This document shows, piece by piece, positions 8,780 to 17,618 of a stretch of DNA of 64,000 nt (positions within the stretch are counted from its first letter, which is position 1; each line of letters opens with the position of its first letter). A program made the translations under genes and the position numbers. The DNA lies in the NCBI GenBank assembly GCA_020635015.1, contig JACKAP010000013.1, positions 1 to 64,000 of the forward strand. Reading direction: 5' to 3'. Origin of the DNA: Calditrichia bacterium. GTDB taxonomy: Bacteria > Calditrichota > Calditrichia > RBG-13-44-9 > J075. Below the pieces are notes generated by a model. That model was not told the DNA's origin, did not search any database, and was given only the letters and a program-made list of their open reading frames with translations.

Positions 8780-10474
8780 TCAGGGTGAAAAGTAGAAATC
8801 GATGCCGTCGGAGGTCCAGCGTTTGCGCACTTTGACGGTGTCGCTGTAGATCAGGAAGGGTTCGGCATAGCGGAACGGGACGGTTGCGCCGCGGTCAAAA
8901 TGCTGGTTGCCGTTGATGTCGATCGTGGCGGTAACCTGGTACGTTCCCTCGGGCAGAAAGGGGATTTGATAAGGACTGTTGGTTCTGACGACCGCCTGAA
9001 AGCTTTCTTTGCTTCCCGTGAAGGCGACCGCTTCCAACAGTGCCTGATCCCAACCGGTTTTGGCGGTACGAACCATGCCGGCAATCTCCCCCAGATCTTC
9101 CCACAGCCAGGTATCGAAGGGATAATATGCCGTTCCCGACGTATCTCCCAACGCCGCTCCGAAAACGCTGCGCACCGCGGCGGAATCGATCCGGATCAAA
9201 TATTGCGACCCCTTATGCAGCAGGGAATCGGGAATAAAGCGCGGTACGGTCAGGCTATAAAGCTCCCACGAGCCAGGCACTTCCAGGCTGTCGGCGTTGA
9301 GCAGGCGGATGCCCCGGCGCAGGGAGAGGGTGTCTGCCGGCTGGGAGAATTCGAACTGCAGCGCGGCGTCGTAGCGCACATTTTTCTGGCGCGCGGAAGG
9401 TTTAACCCGGCTGAGGCGGAAGCGGGTCGTATCTTCCCGGGTTTTGCCGCGGAAACGGAAAGGCAGGCCGGCTTCCGGGAGCGGATTGCCGGCGACATCC
9501 CGTAATCCGCGGATCTGACCGGTATAGACGGTCTCGTTTTGCGGCGCGGTATACACCCGCACGATGGCCGGATCGGCGGGATCGATCTCGCTGCCCAGCA
9601 CTTCCAGCGGCGCATTTTGGGCGCTGTCCAGGATGGCGATCCGGGCCGACTGCTCAAGTTGGAGGGGTTCGCTCAGGATCACTTCCAGCATCCGGCGGTG
9701 GGCCGGCACGGCACGTACCAGCCCGGCGCTGTTGGTGTCTTCACGGGTCAGGGAAAAATTGAGGTTGCGGAAAAGCGGGGATTCACTCTGCAGGGCGACA
9801 TCGGTAAAGGGCACCCCGATCAGATCGGTTTGGAAACTGTAGCGCCGGTCGCCGTTTTCATCCTTCAGAGCAAATACCCGGTAACGGGCTGGTTTGAGAT
9901 ATTGAATACGAAATTCGCCGCCCTTTTCCACCTGGGTATAATAGCGCGGTTTTTGACGCAGCAGGGTGTCGCTGCTCAGGCTGTCCAGGGGGTAGGCGTA
10001 GATGAAAACATCCTCGACTTTTTCCCCTACCACCCGGCCGGAAATCTCCCCCCGGTCGATGACCGGCCCGGTGGAGAAAGGCAACACAAAGGGCGCTGCC
10101 AGCTTATTGCCGCGCAGATCTTTAATCCCGGTTCCCAGGGTGAGGATGTAGGTCTGGTCCTGGTCCAGCGAGTCTTGCAGCAGGCAGCGCAGCTTCTTTC
10201 CGCCTTTCCACTGCAGTTCGATGCCGCCGGGCACTTCCGGTAGCAGCCACACCTGATTGCGCAGGGAAGCACGGTCCAGATTTTCCTGAAATTCGATCTC
10301 CAGGTAGGGGAGAGCGGTGATGTCGGTGGAATCCGCTTTCGGGAAGGTGTGCACCACTTCCGGCGGGGTCTTGTCTGCCGGGCCGCCGCCGGGCGCTTTG
10401 CGCACCGCGCAGCTTCCCAGCAGCAGGGCGCAAAGCGCAAAGAGGATCACACTGCAATAGATCACCGGTCGCAC
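8780..10474 (-). CDS. Ig-like (SbsA/Big_5) domain lipoprotein
   Basis: The protein has about 564 residues. I place the start at the GTG at 10474 because AAGGGA lies 9 bases upstream and this gives a short lipoprotein signal (RPVIYCSVILFALCALLLGSC) with Cys as the lipidated residue; a TTG at 10516 is an alternative. After the Cys comes the KAPGGGPADKTPPEVV motif typical of Bacteroidota Ig-like lipoproteins. Next is a bacterial Ig-like domain (ITALPYLEIEFQENLD ... LPFSTGP), then a carboxypeptidase-regulatory-like segment (FRIQYLKPARYRVFALKDENGD) and further Ig-like repeats. A structural or surface-adhesive role in the envelope is likely; no enzymatic motif is visible. It lies downstream of the ribosomal operon but behind a terminator-like hairpin. 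Confidence 0.8.
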   Translation of the reverse strand: MRPVIYCSVILFALCALLLGSCAVRKAPGGGPADKTPPEVVHTFPKADSTDITALPYLEIEFQENLDRASLRNQVWLLPEVPGGIELQWKGGKKLRCLLQDSLDQDQTYILTLGTGIKDLRGNKLAAPFVLPFSTGPVIDRGEISGRVVGEKVEDVFIYAYPLDSLSSDTLLRQKPRYYTQVEKGGEFRIQYLKPARYRVFALKDENGDRRYSFQTDLIGVPFTDVALQSESPLFRNLNFSLTREDTNSAGLVRAVPAHRRMLEVILSEPLQLEQSARIAILDSAQNAPLEVLGSEIDPADPAIVRVYTAPQNETVYTGQIRGLRDVAGNPLPEAGLPFRFRGKTREDTTRFRLSRVKPSARQKNVRYDAALQFEFSQPADTLSLRRGIRLLNADSLEVPGSWELYSLTVPRFIPDSLLHKGSQYLIRIDSAAVRSVFGAALGDTSGTAYYPFDTWLWEDLGEIAGMVRTAKTGWDQALLEAVAFTGSKESFQAVVRTNSPYQIPFLPEGTYQVTATIDINGNQHFDRGATVPFRYAEPFLIYSDTVKVRKRWTSDGIDFYFSP

Positions 10475-10575
10475 AGATTGACGTCCCTTTGTTTGATGGC
10501 GTAAGATCGTAAACAAATTGAACCAAAAATATCACAAAAAAAATGACGGTGCTCATTTACTGCGGATTAATAGAC

Positions 10576-10634
10576 TGTATACTAAGTTCTTTTCAGTTAT
10601 AGATTTCTCACAAACGACGTTCGAAATGACGGCG
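10576..10634. repeat. Dispersed repeat, copy 1 (TGTATACTAAGTT family)
   Basis: About 58 bases running from TGTATACTAAGTTCTTTTC through GATTTCTCACAAACGACG to TTCGAAATGACG recur almost unchanged at 31621-31682. The following TGTCATTCCGAGGCG resembles the CATTGCGAG family. No coding content. Confidence 0.75.
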
Positions 10635-10749
10635 TTGTGTCATTCCGAGGCGCTAGCCGAGGAATCTGTAACTTTAAAATACTGAATCCACATTGTATTA
10701 ATCCGCTGTGCGGGGGAAACCAGGACCGCCGGCGGATATGCCCGCCGGA

Positions 10750-10792
10750 AACAACAAAGGCAACGTCGTAAAACGGCGTTGCCTTTGTTGTT
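10750..10792 (-). terminator. Perfect 16-bp hairpin after rplS
   Basis: The arms at 10750-10765 (AACAACAAAGGCAACG) and 10777-10792 are perfectly complementary with an 11-base loop, about 20 bases past the rplS stop. On the minus strand a short TTTCC follows, so it could act as a terminator for the ffh-rplS operon, though the U-tract is weak. Confidence 0.65.
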
Positions 10793-10812
10793 CATAAATA
10801 AACCGGCGAGGG

Positions 10813-11160
10813 TCAGCGGGTGCGTTTCTCTTTGATCCGCGCTGCTTTGCCTTCCAATTGGCGCAGGTAGTAGAGCTTGGCGCGGCGCACCCGGCCTACT
10901 TTCTGCACTTCGATCTTTTCGATGCGCGGCGAATGCAGGGGGAAGATCCGCTCTACGCCGACACCGTTGGAGATTTTGCGCACCGTAAAGGTGGCATTGA
11001 TCCCGCCGCCGCGGCGCTGGATGCACACCCCGGTAAACAACTGTATTCTCTCTTTTTCACCCTCGATCACTTTGACGTGCACCGCCACGGTGTCGCCCGC
11101 TTTGAACTGCGGTACCTCGGTGACAAGCTGGTTTGCCGTTACGGCATTCAAAATATCCAT
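10813..11160 (-). CDS. rplS: Ribosomal protein L19
   Basis: This 115-residue protein of the large subunit lies at the 30S-50S interface. The signatures [52 protein letters not shown] and [14 protein letters not shown] are all present, and length is normal. It is the last gene of the ffh-rpsP-khpA-rimM-trmD-rplS operon, 24 bases after trmD. Confidence 0.98.
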   Translation of the reverse strand: MDILNAVTANQLVTEVPQFKAGDTVAVHVKVIEGEKERIQLFTGVCIQRRGGGINATFTVRKISNGVGVERIFPLHSPRIEKIEVQKVGRVRRAKLYYLRQLEGKAARIKEKRTR

Positions 11161-11184
11161 GCTGCTATCTCCTGTTTTAACACT

Positions 11185-11928
11185 TTACTTTTTTTGCTTC
11201 GCGTCTGATTTTTTTTTCAGTTGTTCTTTTTCTTTTTCCAAAAATTGCTGATAAAGGTCCGGCCGCTTGATCCGGGTGTGCTCGATGCGCTGCGCCAGGC
11301 GCCATTCGGCGATTTTCTGATGATGGCCGGAGAGCAGCACTTCCGGCACGGCCATGCCCCGGTAGCTTTCCGGGCGAGTGTAATAGGGACAATCGAGCAG
11401 CCCATCCTGAAAAGAATCGGTCTGCGCCGAGGCCAGATCGTTGATCGCCCCGGGAATCAAACGCACGATCCCATCGATCATCAGGAGGGCGGGAATTTCG
11501 CCGCCGGAGAGCACGTAGTCACCGATGGAAAGCTCATCGCTAACCCAGGTATCGATCACCCGTTGGTCGATACCCTTATAATGGCCGCAGATAAACACCA
11601 GATGAGGGATCTCAGCGAATTCCTGAGCGATCTCCTGACTGAACAGCCGTCCTTGCGGTGACGGAAAGATCACCCGTGCGTCGGTCCGGTCGCCGGTTTG
11701 GCGAAAGATCGCTTCCAGCGCATCAAATAGCGGCTCCGGTTTGAAGACCATGCCCGGTCCCCCGCCATAGGGGGTATCATCGATGGTGCGATGTTTATCG
11801 GTGGCATAATCGCGAATATCCCGCAGGTGAATCTCCAGCCCGATCCGGCTCCGGGCCTGCTTGAGAATACTCTCATCCAGGGGATCCTGGAGGATCTTCG
11901 GAAAGGCGGTCAGCACGTCGATGCGCAT
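11185..11928 (-). CDS. trmD: tRNA (guanine-37-N1)-methyltransferase
   Basis: This 247-residue SPOUT-class enzyme makes m1G37 in tRNAs from S-adenosylmethionine, preventing frameshifts. It shows MRIDVLTAFP at the start, PYGGGPGMVFKPEP, the knot motif FICGHYKGIDQRV, and SIGDYVLSGGE. A Lys-rich tail (KEKEQLKKKSDAKQKK) extends the C-terminus. The start codon overlaps the rimM stop by one base (TGATG), implying coupled translation. Confidence 0.97.
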   Translation of the reverse strand: MRIDVLTAFPKILQDPLDESILKQARSRIGLEIHLRDIRDYATDKHRTIDDTPYGGGPGMVFKPEPLFDALEAIFRQTGDRTDARVIFPSPQGRLFSQEIAQEFAEIPHLVFICGHYKGIDQRVIDTWVSDELSIGDYVLSGGEIPALLMIDGIVRLIPGAINDLASAQTDSFQDGLLDCPYYTRPESYRGMAVPEVLLSGHHQKIAEWRLAQRIEHTRIKRPDLYQQFLEKEKEQLKKKSDAKQKK

Positions 11929-12431
11929 CAGTCCCGCATCCCTTCGATCAGTTGCACCTCCATGCGTTTAGCGGAGCGGTCGATCGATTTCACAAATTCG
12001 CGCACTGCCGGCAGGAGAATTTCCGCTTCGCCGTTGCGGATCACGTACACATCGTTTCCCGCGCCGGTCAGCACTTCCTCTACCGTACCGAGGAATTCAC
12101 CACCCTCAATATCAAAGACCTGTAAGCCAATCAATTCAAACACAAAAAAATTATCTGCCGGCAGTTCGATTTTTTCGCTTTCCGGAACCCACACTTCCTG
12201 CCGCACCAGTTTCCGGGCACTTTCCCGGTCGTCGATACCGCGGAACTTCAGTAGCGTGGCGTCGTGACCGTCCTGAACCGCTTCGATGATCAACCCGCGC
12301 ATTTCGCCGTCTGTTTCCAGATAAACCGTTTTCAGATTTTCGAACCGGCCCGGGATATCCGAATACGTGATCGCTTTTACGTATCCTTGAACGCCATGGG
12401 TTTGAACAATTTTTCCGATCGTAATATACAT
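11928..12431 (-). CDS. rimM: Ribosome maturation factor RimM
   Basis: This 167-residue 16S rRNA processing factor acts in 30S assembly, notably of the head domain. The N-terminal RimM barrel (IGKIVQTHGVQGYVKAITYSD) is followed by the PRC-barrel (about 95-165: FEIIGL-like FELIGLQVFDIEGGEFLGTV, VIRNGEAEILLPAV). It shares an overlapping stop/start with trmD, as in many bacteria. Confidence 0.96.
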   Translation of the reverse strand: MYITIGKIVQTHGVQGYVKAITYSDIPGRFENLKTVYLETDGEMRGLIIEAVQDGHDATLLKFRGIDDRESARKLVRQEVWVPESEKIELPADNFFVFELIGLQVFDIEGGEFLGTVEEVLTGAGNDVYVIRNGEAEILLPAVREFVKSIDRSAKRMEVQLIEGMRD

Positions 12432-12511
12432 GGCCTCAAGAACTCAAAAAAATGAAATCCGAAACCGGAGAATCGGATTTCGAATCATCAGTACCTTATA
12501 AATATCGAACG

Positions 12512-12742
12512 CTACTCCAGGATTTCCAGAACGGCGCGCTTGCCCATTTTGGCCGCTGCGGCGCTCAGCAGGGTGCGAATTGCCTTCGCCGTTTGTCCCC
12601 GTTTCCCGATGACTTTCCCGAGGTCGCCGTCACCGACTCGTAGTTCATATACCGTTACCCGTTCTCCTACCACTTCCGTCACGTGAACTTCTTCCGGCTT
12701 GTCTACCAGATGCTTTGCGATAAACTCCACAAATTCTTTCAT
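12512..12742 (-). CDS. khpA: KH-domain RNA-binding protein KhpA
   Basis: This 76-residue single-KH protein of the KhpA/YlqC family binds RNA, often with KhpB. The GXXG loop is GKRG in [18 protein letters not shown] (about 37-54), and the fold ends [11 protein letters not shown]. It sits between rpsP and rimM, its standard place in this operon. Confidence 0.95.
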   Translation of the reverse strand: MKEFVEFIAKHLVDKPEEVHVTEVVGERVTVYELRVGDGDLGKVIGKRGQTAKAIRTLLSAAAAKMGKRAVLEILE

Positions 12743-12832
12743 CGCGCAAACCTCCTTATAGAGTCGTTCGATATGTGATTTAACGGCCAGACATCGGGTA
12801 AAGCATCTTCCTGAAACGTTAATTCACGGGGA

Positions 12833-13297
12833 TTACTCGGCAGAAGTATCTGTCTCCGCGGGCTCCTCGCTGGGTGCTTCGGCAGTTTCCGGTGCTGCTT
12901 CCTCAACCGCTGGCTTGGCCGGTTCCGGCTGCTGTTTTGCCGCTGCCTGCTTAGCCTCAATGCGCTTGCGTTTCTCTTCCTGTATCAGTTCCCACTTTTT
13001 GACTTCTTCGTCCACTTTTTCCGCAGCCACCCCTCGTTTGGTCAGGTCGAAACGCAGGGTCACGCCCTTTTTACGCAAAAGGCTTTTTACGGTGTCGGTC
13101 GGTATGGCTCCTTCACCCAGCCAGTATAACGCCCGGTCTTCTTTGACCTCAATCGTCATCGGATCCGTGAGGGGATTGTAGTAACCGATTTCTTCAATGA
13201 ACCGGCCGTCCCGCGGTGCGCGCGAATCTGCGGCGATAATTCTGTAGAACGGTTGCTTCTTCCGTCCCATCCGGCGTAATCTTAATTTTACTGCCAC
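12833..13297 (-). CDS. rpsP: Ribosomal protein S16 with extended C-terminus
   Basis: The first 80 or so residues are a normal S16 ([61 protein letters not shown]). S16 is usually about 80-90 residues; this one has 154 because of a Lys-rich helix and a low-complexity Ala/Glu/Pro/Thr tail. Such tails occur in other phyla with no fixed role. It is the second gene of the operon, 58 bases after ffh. Confidence 0.96.
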   Translation of the reverse strand: MAVKLRLRRMGRKKQPFYRIIAADSRAPRDGRFIEEIGYYNPLTDPMTIEVKEDRALYWLGEGAIPTDTVKSLLRKKGVTLRFDLTKRGVAAEKVDEEVKKWELIQEEKRKRIEAKQAAAKQQPEPAKPAVEEAAPETAEAPSEEPAETDTSAE

Positions 13298-13355
13298 TTA
13301 TTTCCTCCGTTACTTATTTAATTAAAGTTCAGCATTGAATCGATTTCAGTCAAGC

Positions 13356-14681
13356 TTAAAACGGAAATGTTCCCGGCAGGGAACCTTTCCGGAATTTCAT
13401 CTTTTTCATGCGCTTCATCATCTTTTTCATTTCCCCGAACTGGCGCATCAATTGATTGACTTCCTGCACGGTAGTGCCACTGCCCCGGGCAATACGCCGC
13501 CGCCGACTGCCGTTGAGGATCTCCGGTTTATGGCGCTCCTTGACGGTCATGGAGTTGATGATCGCCTCCACATGCACAAAGGCGCGGTCGTCGATCTGCA
13601 TCCCTTTGAGTTGTTTGCCCACCCCGGGGATCATACCGAGGATATGCTCCAGGGGGCCCATCTTCTTGATTTGCTGCAGCTGCTCGTAAAAATCTTCCAG
13701 GTTAAACTGCTCCTTGCGGATCTTCTTCTCGAGCTTTTGCGCCTGTTCCAGGTCGATCGATTCCTGGGCCTTTTCCACCAGCGAGACCACATCGCCCATG
13801 CCCAGGATGCGCGAAGCCATCCGGTCGGGGTGGAACGCTTCCACTGCATCCAGCTTTTCTCCGATGCTCAGGAACTTGATGGGACGCTGGGTAACGGCGC
13901 GAATCGAGAGGGCCGCCCCGCCCCGGGCATCGCCGTCCATCTTGGTCAGCACCACCCCGTCAAAATCCAGCCGATCCAGGAATTGTTTGGCGGCATTCAC
14001 CGCATCCTGCCCGGTCATACCGTCGGCCACGAAGAGGATCTCGTGCGGTTTCAGCTCTTTTTTGACCTGTTCCAGTTCCCGCATCATGTCTTCGTCGATG
14101 TGCAGACGGCCGGCGGTGTCCAAGATCAGCACATCGCAGGCTTTTTCCCGTGCCGCCTTGATCGAAGCCCGGCAGATCTCCAGCGCATCGTTGGAAGGCG
14201 AAGTATATACCGGAATGCCGATACTTTCCCCCAACATTTCCAACTGCTTCTTGGCCGCCGGGCGGTAGACGTCTGCTCCCACCAACATCGGGCGGCGGCC
14301 TTTTTTACGCAAAAAATTGCCCAGCTTGCCGGTAAATGTGGTCTTACCGGAACCCTGTAACCCGCAGATCATAACAATCGTGGGCGGAATGCCGGCGGTT
14401 TTCATATCGGTGTGAGACTCGCCCATCAACTGAACGAGTTCATCGTAAACAATCTTGACGATTTGCTGACCGGGTGTGATGCTGCGCAACACTTCTTCTC
14501 CCAAGGCTTTTTCCTGCACCTCGGTGATGAAGTTTTTGACCACTTTGTAATTGACATCCGCTTCCAGCAACGCACGGCGGATCTCTTTCAGGGAGTCGGC
14601 AATATTCTTTTCAGTAAGCTTCCCCTGGCCCCGGACCTTTTTCAGAACCGATTCTAATTTCGAACTCAGATCTTCTAACAT
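13356..14681 (-). CDS. ffh: Signal recognition particle protein Ffh
   Basis: This 441-residue SRP GTPase binds signal sequences and 4.5S RNA and delivers nascent membrane proteins to FtsY. Three parts are clear: the N-domain helical bundle (1-90), the G-domain with GLQGSGKTT (107-115), VGADVYRPAA, DTAGRLHID and TKMDGDARGG, and the Met-rich M-domain (IKKMGPLEHILGMIPGVGK, SRRRRIARGSGT, MKKMMKRMKKMKF). It heads the ribosomal/SRP operon on the minus strand. No 4.5S RNA gene is visible in this window. Confidence 0.97.
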   Translation of the reverse strand: MLEDLSSKLESVLKKVRGQGKLTEKNIADSLKEIRRALLEADVNYKVVKNFITEVQEKALGEEVLRSITPGQQIVKIVYDELVQLMGESHTDMKTAGIPPTIVMICGLQGSGKTTFTGKLGNFLRKKGRRPMLVGADVYRPAAKKQLEMLGESIGIPVYTSPSNDALEICRASIKAAREKACDVLILDTAGRLHIDEDMMRELEQVKKELKPHEILFVADGMTGQDAVNAAKQFLDRLDFDGVVLTKMDGDARGGAALSIRAVTQRPIKFLSIGEKLDAVEAFHPDRMASRILGMGDVVSLVEKAQESIDLEQAQKLEKKIRKEQFNLEDFYEQLQQIKKMGPLEHILGMIPGVGKQLKGMQIDDRAFVHVEAIINSMTVKERHKPEILNGSRRRRIARGSGTTVQEVNQLMRQFGEMKKMMKRMKKMKFRKGSLPGTFPF

Positions 14682-14773
14682 ACAGCTTCAACGCAATTCG
14701 GGATTCAACATATGCACATTTTGTGCAAAACGGCTAAAGTTAAAGCCTCGGTATCCATTTTGCAACACAATTT

Positions 14774-14888
14774 TCAAAGGGCGGGAGGGTTGGCGGCGGT
14801 GGGAAGCGGCGGGGTGAACCGCATGTGAAATACGGCGCGTTTTTTCCTCCCGCCACTCCCACCGCCGCCAACCCTCCCGCCCTTTTGA
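14774..14888. repeat. Long G-rich/C-rich inverted repeat upstream of ffh
   Basis: The arms, each about 30 bases (AAAGGGCGGGAGGGTTGGCG plus GCGGTGGGA and its complement ending CCCGCCCTTTTG), are near-perfect with a loop of about 50 bases. The left arm is purine-rich. The 328-base gap between ffh and the OmpA gene holds this hairpin and the heptamer array at 14973, but no gene. A similar long perfect hairpin lies at 21228-21312. Confidence 0.75.
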
Positions 14889-14972
14889 AGGGCATGATTT
14901 TTTCGTACCCAATTAAAATGAGAACGGTGCAAAAATTTTATTGTATTCAGCCAGGAGCAAAGAGCAAATTTT

Positions 14973-15010
14973 CACTCCGCACTCCGCACTCCGCACTCCG
15001 CACTCCGCAC
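14973..15010. repeat. Tandem heptamer ACTCCGC, five units
   Basis: Five consecutive copies of the 7-base unit ACTCCGC lie directly beside the stop codon of the OmpA-family gene. The unit is uniform, as expected for a slippage-generated microsatellite. Confidence 0.8.
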
Positions 15011-16503
15011 TACTCCCCCGCTTCCGGCAAATCCGGGTGGATCACGATGTCGATCCGGCGGTTCTTTTCCCGGCCTTCACGGGTTTCGTTGTTGGCGATC
15101 GGTTTGCTTTCGCCATAGCCCACGGCCAGTACCCGATCGGGATTGAGATTGGACATGTTGGCCAGCAGGTACTGGCGCACCGCCTCGGCGCGTTTTTCGG
15201 AAAGCGCCAGGTTCTGGCTGTCCGAGCCGAAGGAATCGGTATGGCCTTCGATGGTCAGGTTGCTTTCGGGAAAGGTTCTGATCGCATTTTGCACTTTGGT
15301 CAGGAGACTGAAGAACTTTGGTTCGATCTCCGCTTTGCCCACCGCAAAGTTCAGCCCGAAGAGACGGATGATCACATCATTCTTCTGGCGGAAGACCCGC
15401 GCCTCTTCCCGGTCGAAGGTCTTCTCGATGCTGGCAAACTGCTGACGGATCCGTTCCTGAGCCTCGATGCGCTGTTTCAGCTCCGATTGCTCCTGGGCGA
15501 TGGTGCCCATCTGCGCTTCCATTTCAGCAATCCGCGCCTTGAGGTCGGCGATCTGCTGATCGCGGTCGGCCAGGTCCTGGGTCAGCTGCTGCACCTGCTC
15601 CTGACGGGTGCGGATATACTCGATAATCTGGTTGGTGGTCTTCTCATACCCCTCGTCGAAAGCGGCTACCGCGTCCATGCTGGAGGCGATCTGTTGCAGC
15701 GGGGCCTCCGATTCCAACAGCAGGTCTTCGAGAGATTTTTTGTCATCCTTCATCCGGCGGATCTTCTGGGAAAGATAGAGGGCGTGCTTCGCTTCGTACT
15801 TGGCCTGCTGCGCCAGACTGCGGGCCACATCCTTGTCGTAGCGATTCTCATCCAGTTCTTTTTCCGCCAGTTGCGCCAGCTTGCGGGCTTTCTCCAGGGT
15901 GAGGGGGGCGCGGTCTTTTACATCCTGCTTGTCGGCGATCTCCAGCAGTTCCCGGGTTTCATTCAGATAATTTGCCTTGATGGCTTCCAACTCGGCTTCC
16001 CGGTAGATCATTTCCGCTTCGCCGGCCCTTTTGCGCGCGCCGTTCACATCGCCGTCTTCCAGCTTGCCGGCGGCTTCGAGAAATTTCTCTTCTCCCTTGC
16101 GCCACAGCTCGGCCGCGAAGTTGACCGCTTCCGCCTGAGCGGCGTCGGAGCGTGCTTTGATGGCCAGAGAAAGGGTCAGCTCCGCCAGTTTGGTCGCCTC
16201 AGCGGCTTTGGCAAAATAAGCCATGCTCGCTTTCAGCTTTTTGCGGATGTTGTCAAGATTGCGGCCCTTGTCGTACTCGTTCTCCGCTTCCCGGTAGAGC
16301 TTCAGCGCCTCACCGTAGTGCTTCGGCGAGAGCAGGCCGGCATTGGCCTGATCGGCCGTCGCCAGGGCTTCCCGGGCTTCCCCAAAGAGGGTGGCTTTTA
16401 TATCCTGCGCCTGAAGCAGGCCGCTGCCCACAACCGCCATCAGTACCACGATCCAGCCAAACCTGTGAGAAATCCGTTTCAATTGTTTTGCAAAATATGC
16501 CAT
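15010..16503 (-). CDS. OmpA-family protein with long helical region
   Basis: The protein has 497 residues. The start at 16503 (MAYFAKQLKR) is chosen over one 18 codons upstream because AAGGAG lies 6 bases before it and gives a proper signal peptide ending SGLLQAQ. The first 180 residues are Ala/Glu-rich helices (TPR-like, DUF4398-type spacing), followed by a coiled coil (about 270-360: QEQVQQLTQDLADRDQQIAD). The C-terminal OmpA domain (about 365-490) has LNFAVGKAEIEPKF, LTIEGHTDSFGSDSQNLALS and RAEAVRQYL for binding meso-DAP peptidoglycan. It probably tethers the outer membrane to the wall across the periplasm; other partners are unknown. Confidence 0.9.
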   Translation of the reverse strand: MAYFAKQLKRISHRFGWIVVLMAVVGSGLLQAQDIKATLFGEAREALATADQANAGLLSPKHYGEALKLYREAENEYDKGRNLDNIRKKLKASMAYFAKAAEATKLAELTLSLAIKARSDAAQAEAVNFAAELWRKGEEKFLEAAGKLEDGDVNGARKRAGEAEMIYREAELEAIKANYLNETRELLEIADKQDVKDRAPLTLEKARKLAQLAEKELDENRYDKDVARSLAQQAKYEAKHALYLSQKIRRMKDDKKSLEDLLLESEAPLQQIASSMDAVAAFDEGYEKTTNQIIEYIRTRQEQVQQLTQDLADRDQQIADLKARIAEMEAQMGTIAQEQSELKQRIEAQERIRQQFASIEKTFDREEARVFRQKNDVIIRLFGLNFAVGKAEIEPKFFSLLTKVQNAIRTFPESNLTIEGHTDSFGSDSQNLALSEKRAEAVRQYLLANMSNLNPDRVLAVGYGESKPIANNETREGREKNRRIDIVIHPDLPEAGE

Positions 16504-16752
16504 CGTGCGCTCCTTGTCTGCAAGTGCTTTTAATTCATCCATTAAATGATTTTTCATGCCTGAACAATTTTACAAACTTTCTTCCCGGATTAAAACGAAT
16601 AATGTAAATGAGTTGATGGGATATTGTTATCGGTTAAATGACTGCTTATCTTGAGAAGCGTGGCTGACGCGATATCCGCGCCGCCGATCCCGGCTGCAGC
16701 AGTTGTTTCGCGGGGATGATTTTGCTATATTAATTTATCGGAAATGATTTTT

Positions 16753-16835
16753 GACAGGATTAACAAGATCTTGAGGATGTGGAAACATCGATTTTGCAAC
16801 ATTATTATCCTGTCCCATGCTGTATATCCTGTCTA
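16753..16835. repeat. GACAGGATTAAC / ATCCTGTC inverted repeat
   Basis: TTGACAGGATTAACAAGATC on the left is balanced by TTATCCTGTCCC and ATATCCTGTCTA on the right. Repeats of this wording are common between genes in many environmental genomes. The 423-base gap 16504-16926 holds this element and otherwise no convincing gene. Confidence 0.65.
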
Positions 16836-16926
16836 ATTTTTTGTTTCCGATGAAGCCGATTGCAGAATCGCGCAGAACGCACATCTTCGCCGAAGACAGA
16901 CAACGGCATTGGGAAAGGATTTTGAA

Positions 16927-17427
16927 TTGAACGAGCATAAACAACCTGATAAACCATCTCCGCAGCAGGAGTCGGTCTGGGATTATCCCCGTCCGCCACG
17001 GGTGGAGGCGTGCAGCGCCCATATCGTGGTAGTGTTTAACCGCGAAGTGATCGCCGATACCCGCCGGGCAAAGCGGGTGCTGGAGACCAGCCACCCCCCG
17101 GTATATTACATTCCTCCGCAGGATGTCCAAATGGAATACTTTCGCAAATTTCCCGGCAAATCCTGGTGCGAGTGGAAGGGCCATGCCCGCTATTATTCGA
17201 TTAAGCTGGACGACAAACTGGCGGAAAGCGCCGCCTGGAGCTATCCCAACCCGACGCCGGATTTCGCGGCGATCAAAGACCATATCGCCTTTTATGCCGG
17301 TCCGATGGATGCCTGTTATGTCGATGATGAGTTGGTCACGCCCCAGCCGGGGGGATATTATGGAGGATGGATCACCCGGAATATTGTCGGGCCTTTCAAA
17401 GGGGAGCCGGGGAGCGGGGACTGGTGA
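16927..17427 (+). CDS. DUF427 family protein
   Basis: The protein has about 166 residues and starts at a TTG with AAGGA 7 bases upstream; another TTG at 16909 is possible. It carries the DUF427 fold, with conserved AHIVVVFNREVIADTRRAKR, PPVYYIPPQDVQMEYF, SWCEWKGHARYYSI, AAWSYPNPTPDFAAIKDHIAFY and a final GGWITRNIVGPFKG. The family is common in Actinobacteria, cyanobacteria and proteobacteria; its biochemical role is not settled. The upstream minus-strand gene is divergent, so this is likely the first gene of a short plus-strand run leading to the DUF1295 gene. Confidence 0.88.
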   Translation: MNEHKQPDKPSPQQESVWDYPRPPRVEACSAHIVVVFNREVIADTRRAKRVLETSHPPVYYIPPQDVQMEYFRKFPGKSWCEWKGHARYYSIKLDDKLAESAAWSYPNPTPDFAAIKDHIAFYAGPMDACYVDDELVTPQPGGYYGGWITRNIVGPFKGEPGSGDW

Positions 17428-17445
17428 TAATGGTAAATGCGCAAT

Positions 17446-17599
17446 GTTCATAATGAGGACTGGGTAACATTTTGTCGCATGGGGCAAAGGGCATGGGGCA
17501 TGGCGCCGTAATGTGCAAGCGCAGGTTCCGACACCCCCACTGTAATACACCATGCCCCATGCAAAAGTTCTCCGCATTGCATGATCCTCAGTATGAGCG
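17446..17599. mobile_element. MITE-like element, copy 1 (degenerate left end)
   Basis: This 154-base element has the end GATCCTCAGTATGAGCG on the right and a degenerate GTTCATAATGAGGAC on the left, with subterminal arms GGGGCAAAGGGCATGGGGC / CCATGCCCCATGC. The reverse complement of the element at 57271-57430 matches it along nearly its whole length. It encodes no transposase, so it would need one in trans. It lies just ahead of the DUF1295 ribosome site. Confidence 0.7.
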
Positions 17600-17618
17600 A
17601 ATGGTAGATGGAGACGAG

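Noticed and set aside
13335..14360. Long plus-strand open frame opposite ffh
   Set aside because: It is a codon shadow of the conserved ffh gene on the minus strand; the peptide has no recognisable domain and no ribosome site.
14941..16533. Long plus-strand open frame opposite the OmpA-family gene
   Set aside because: The minus-strand frame has a signal peptide, helical repeats and an OmpA domain; the plus-strand one is a GC-skew shadow.
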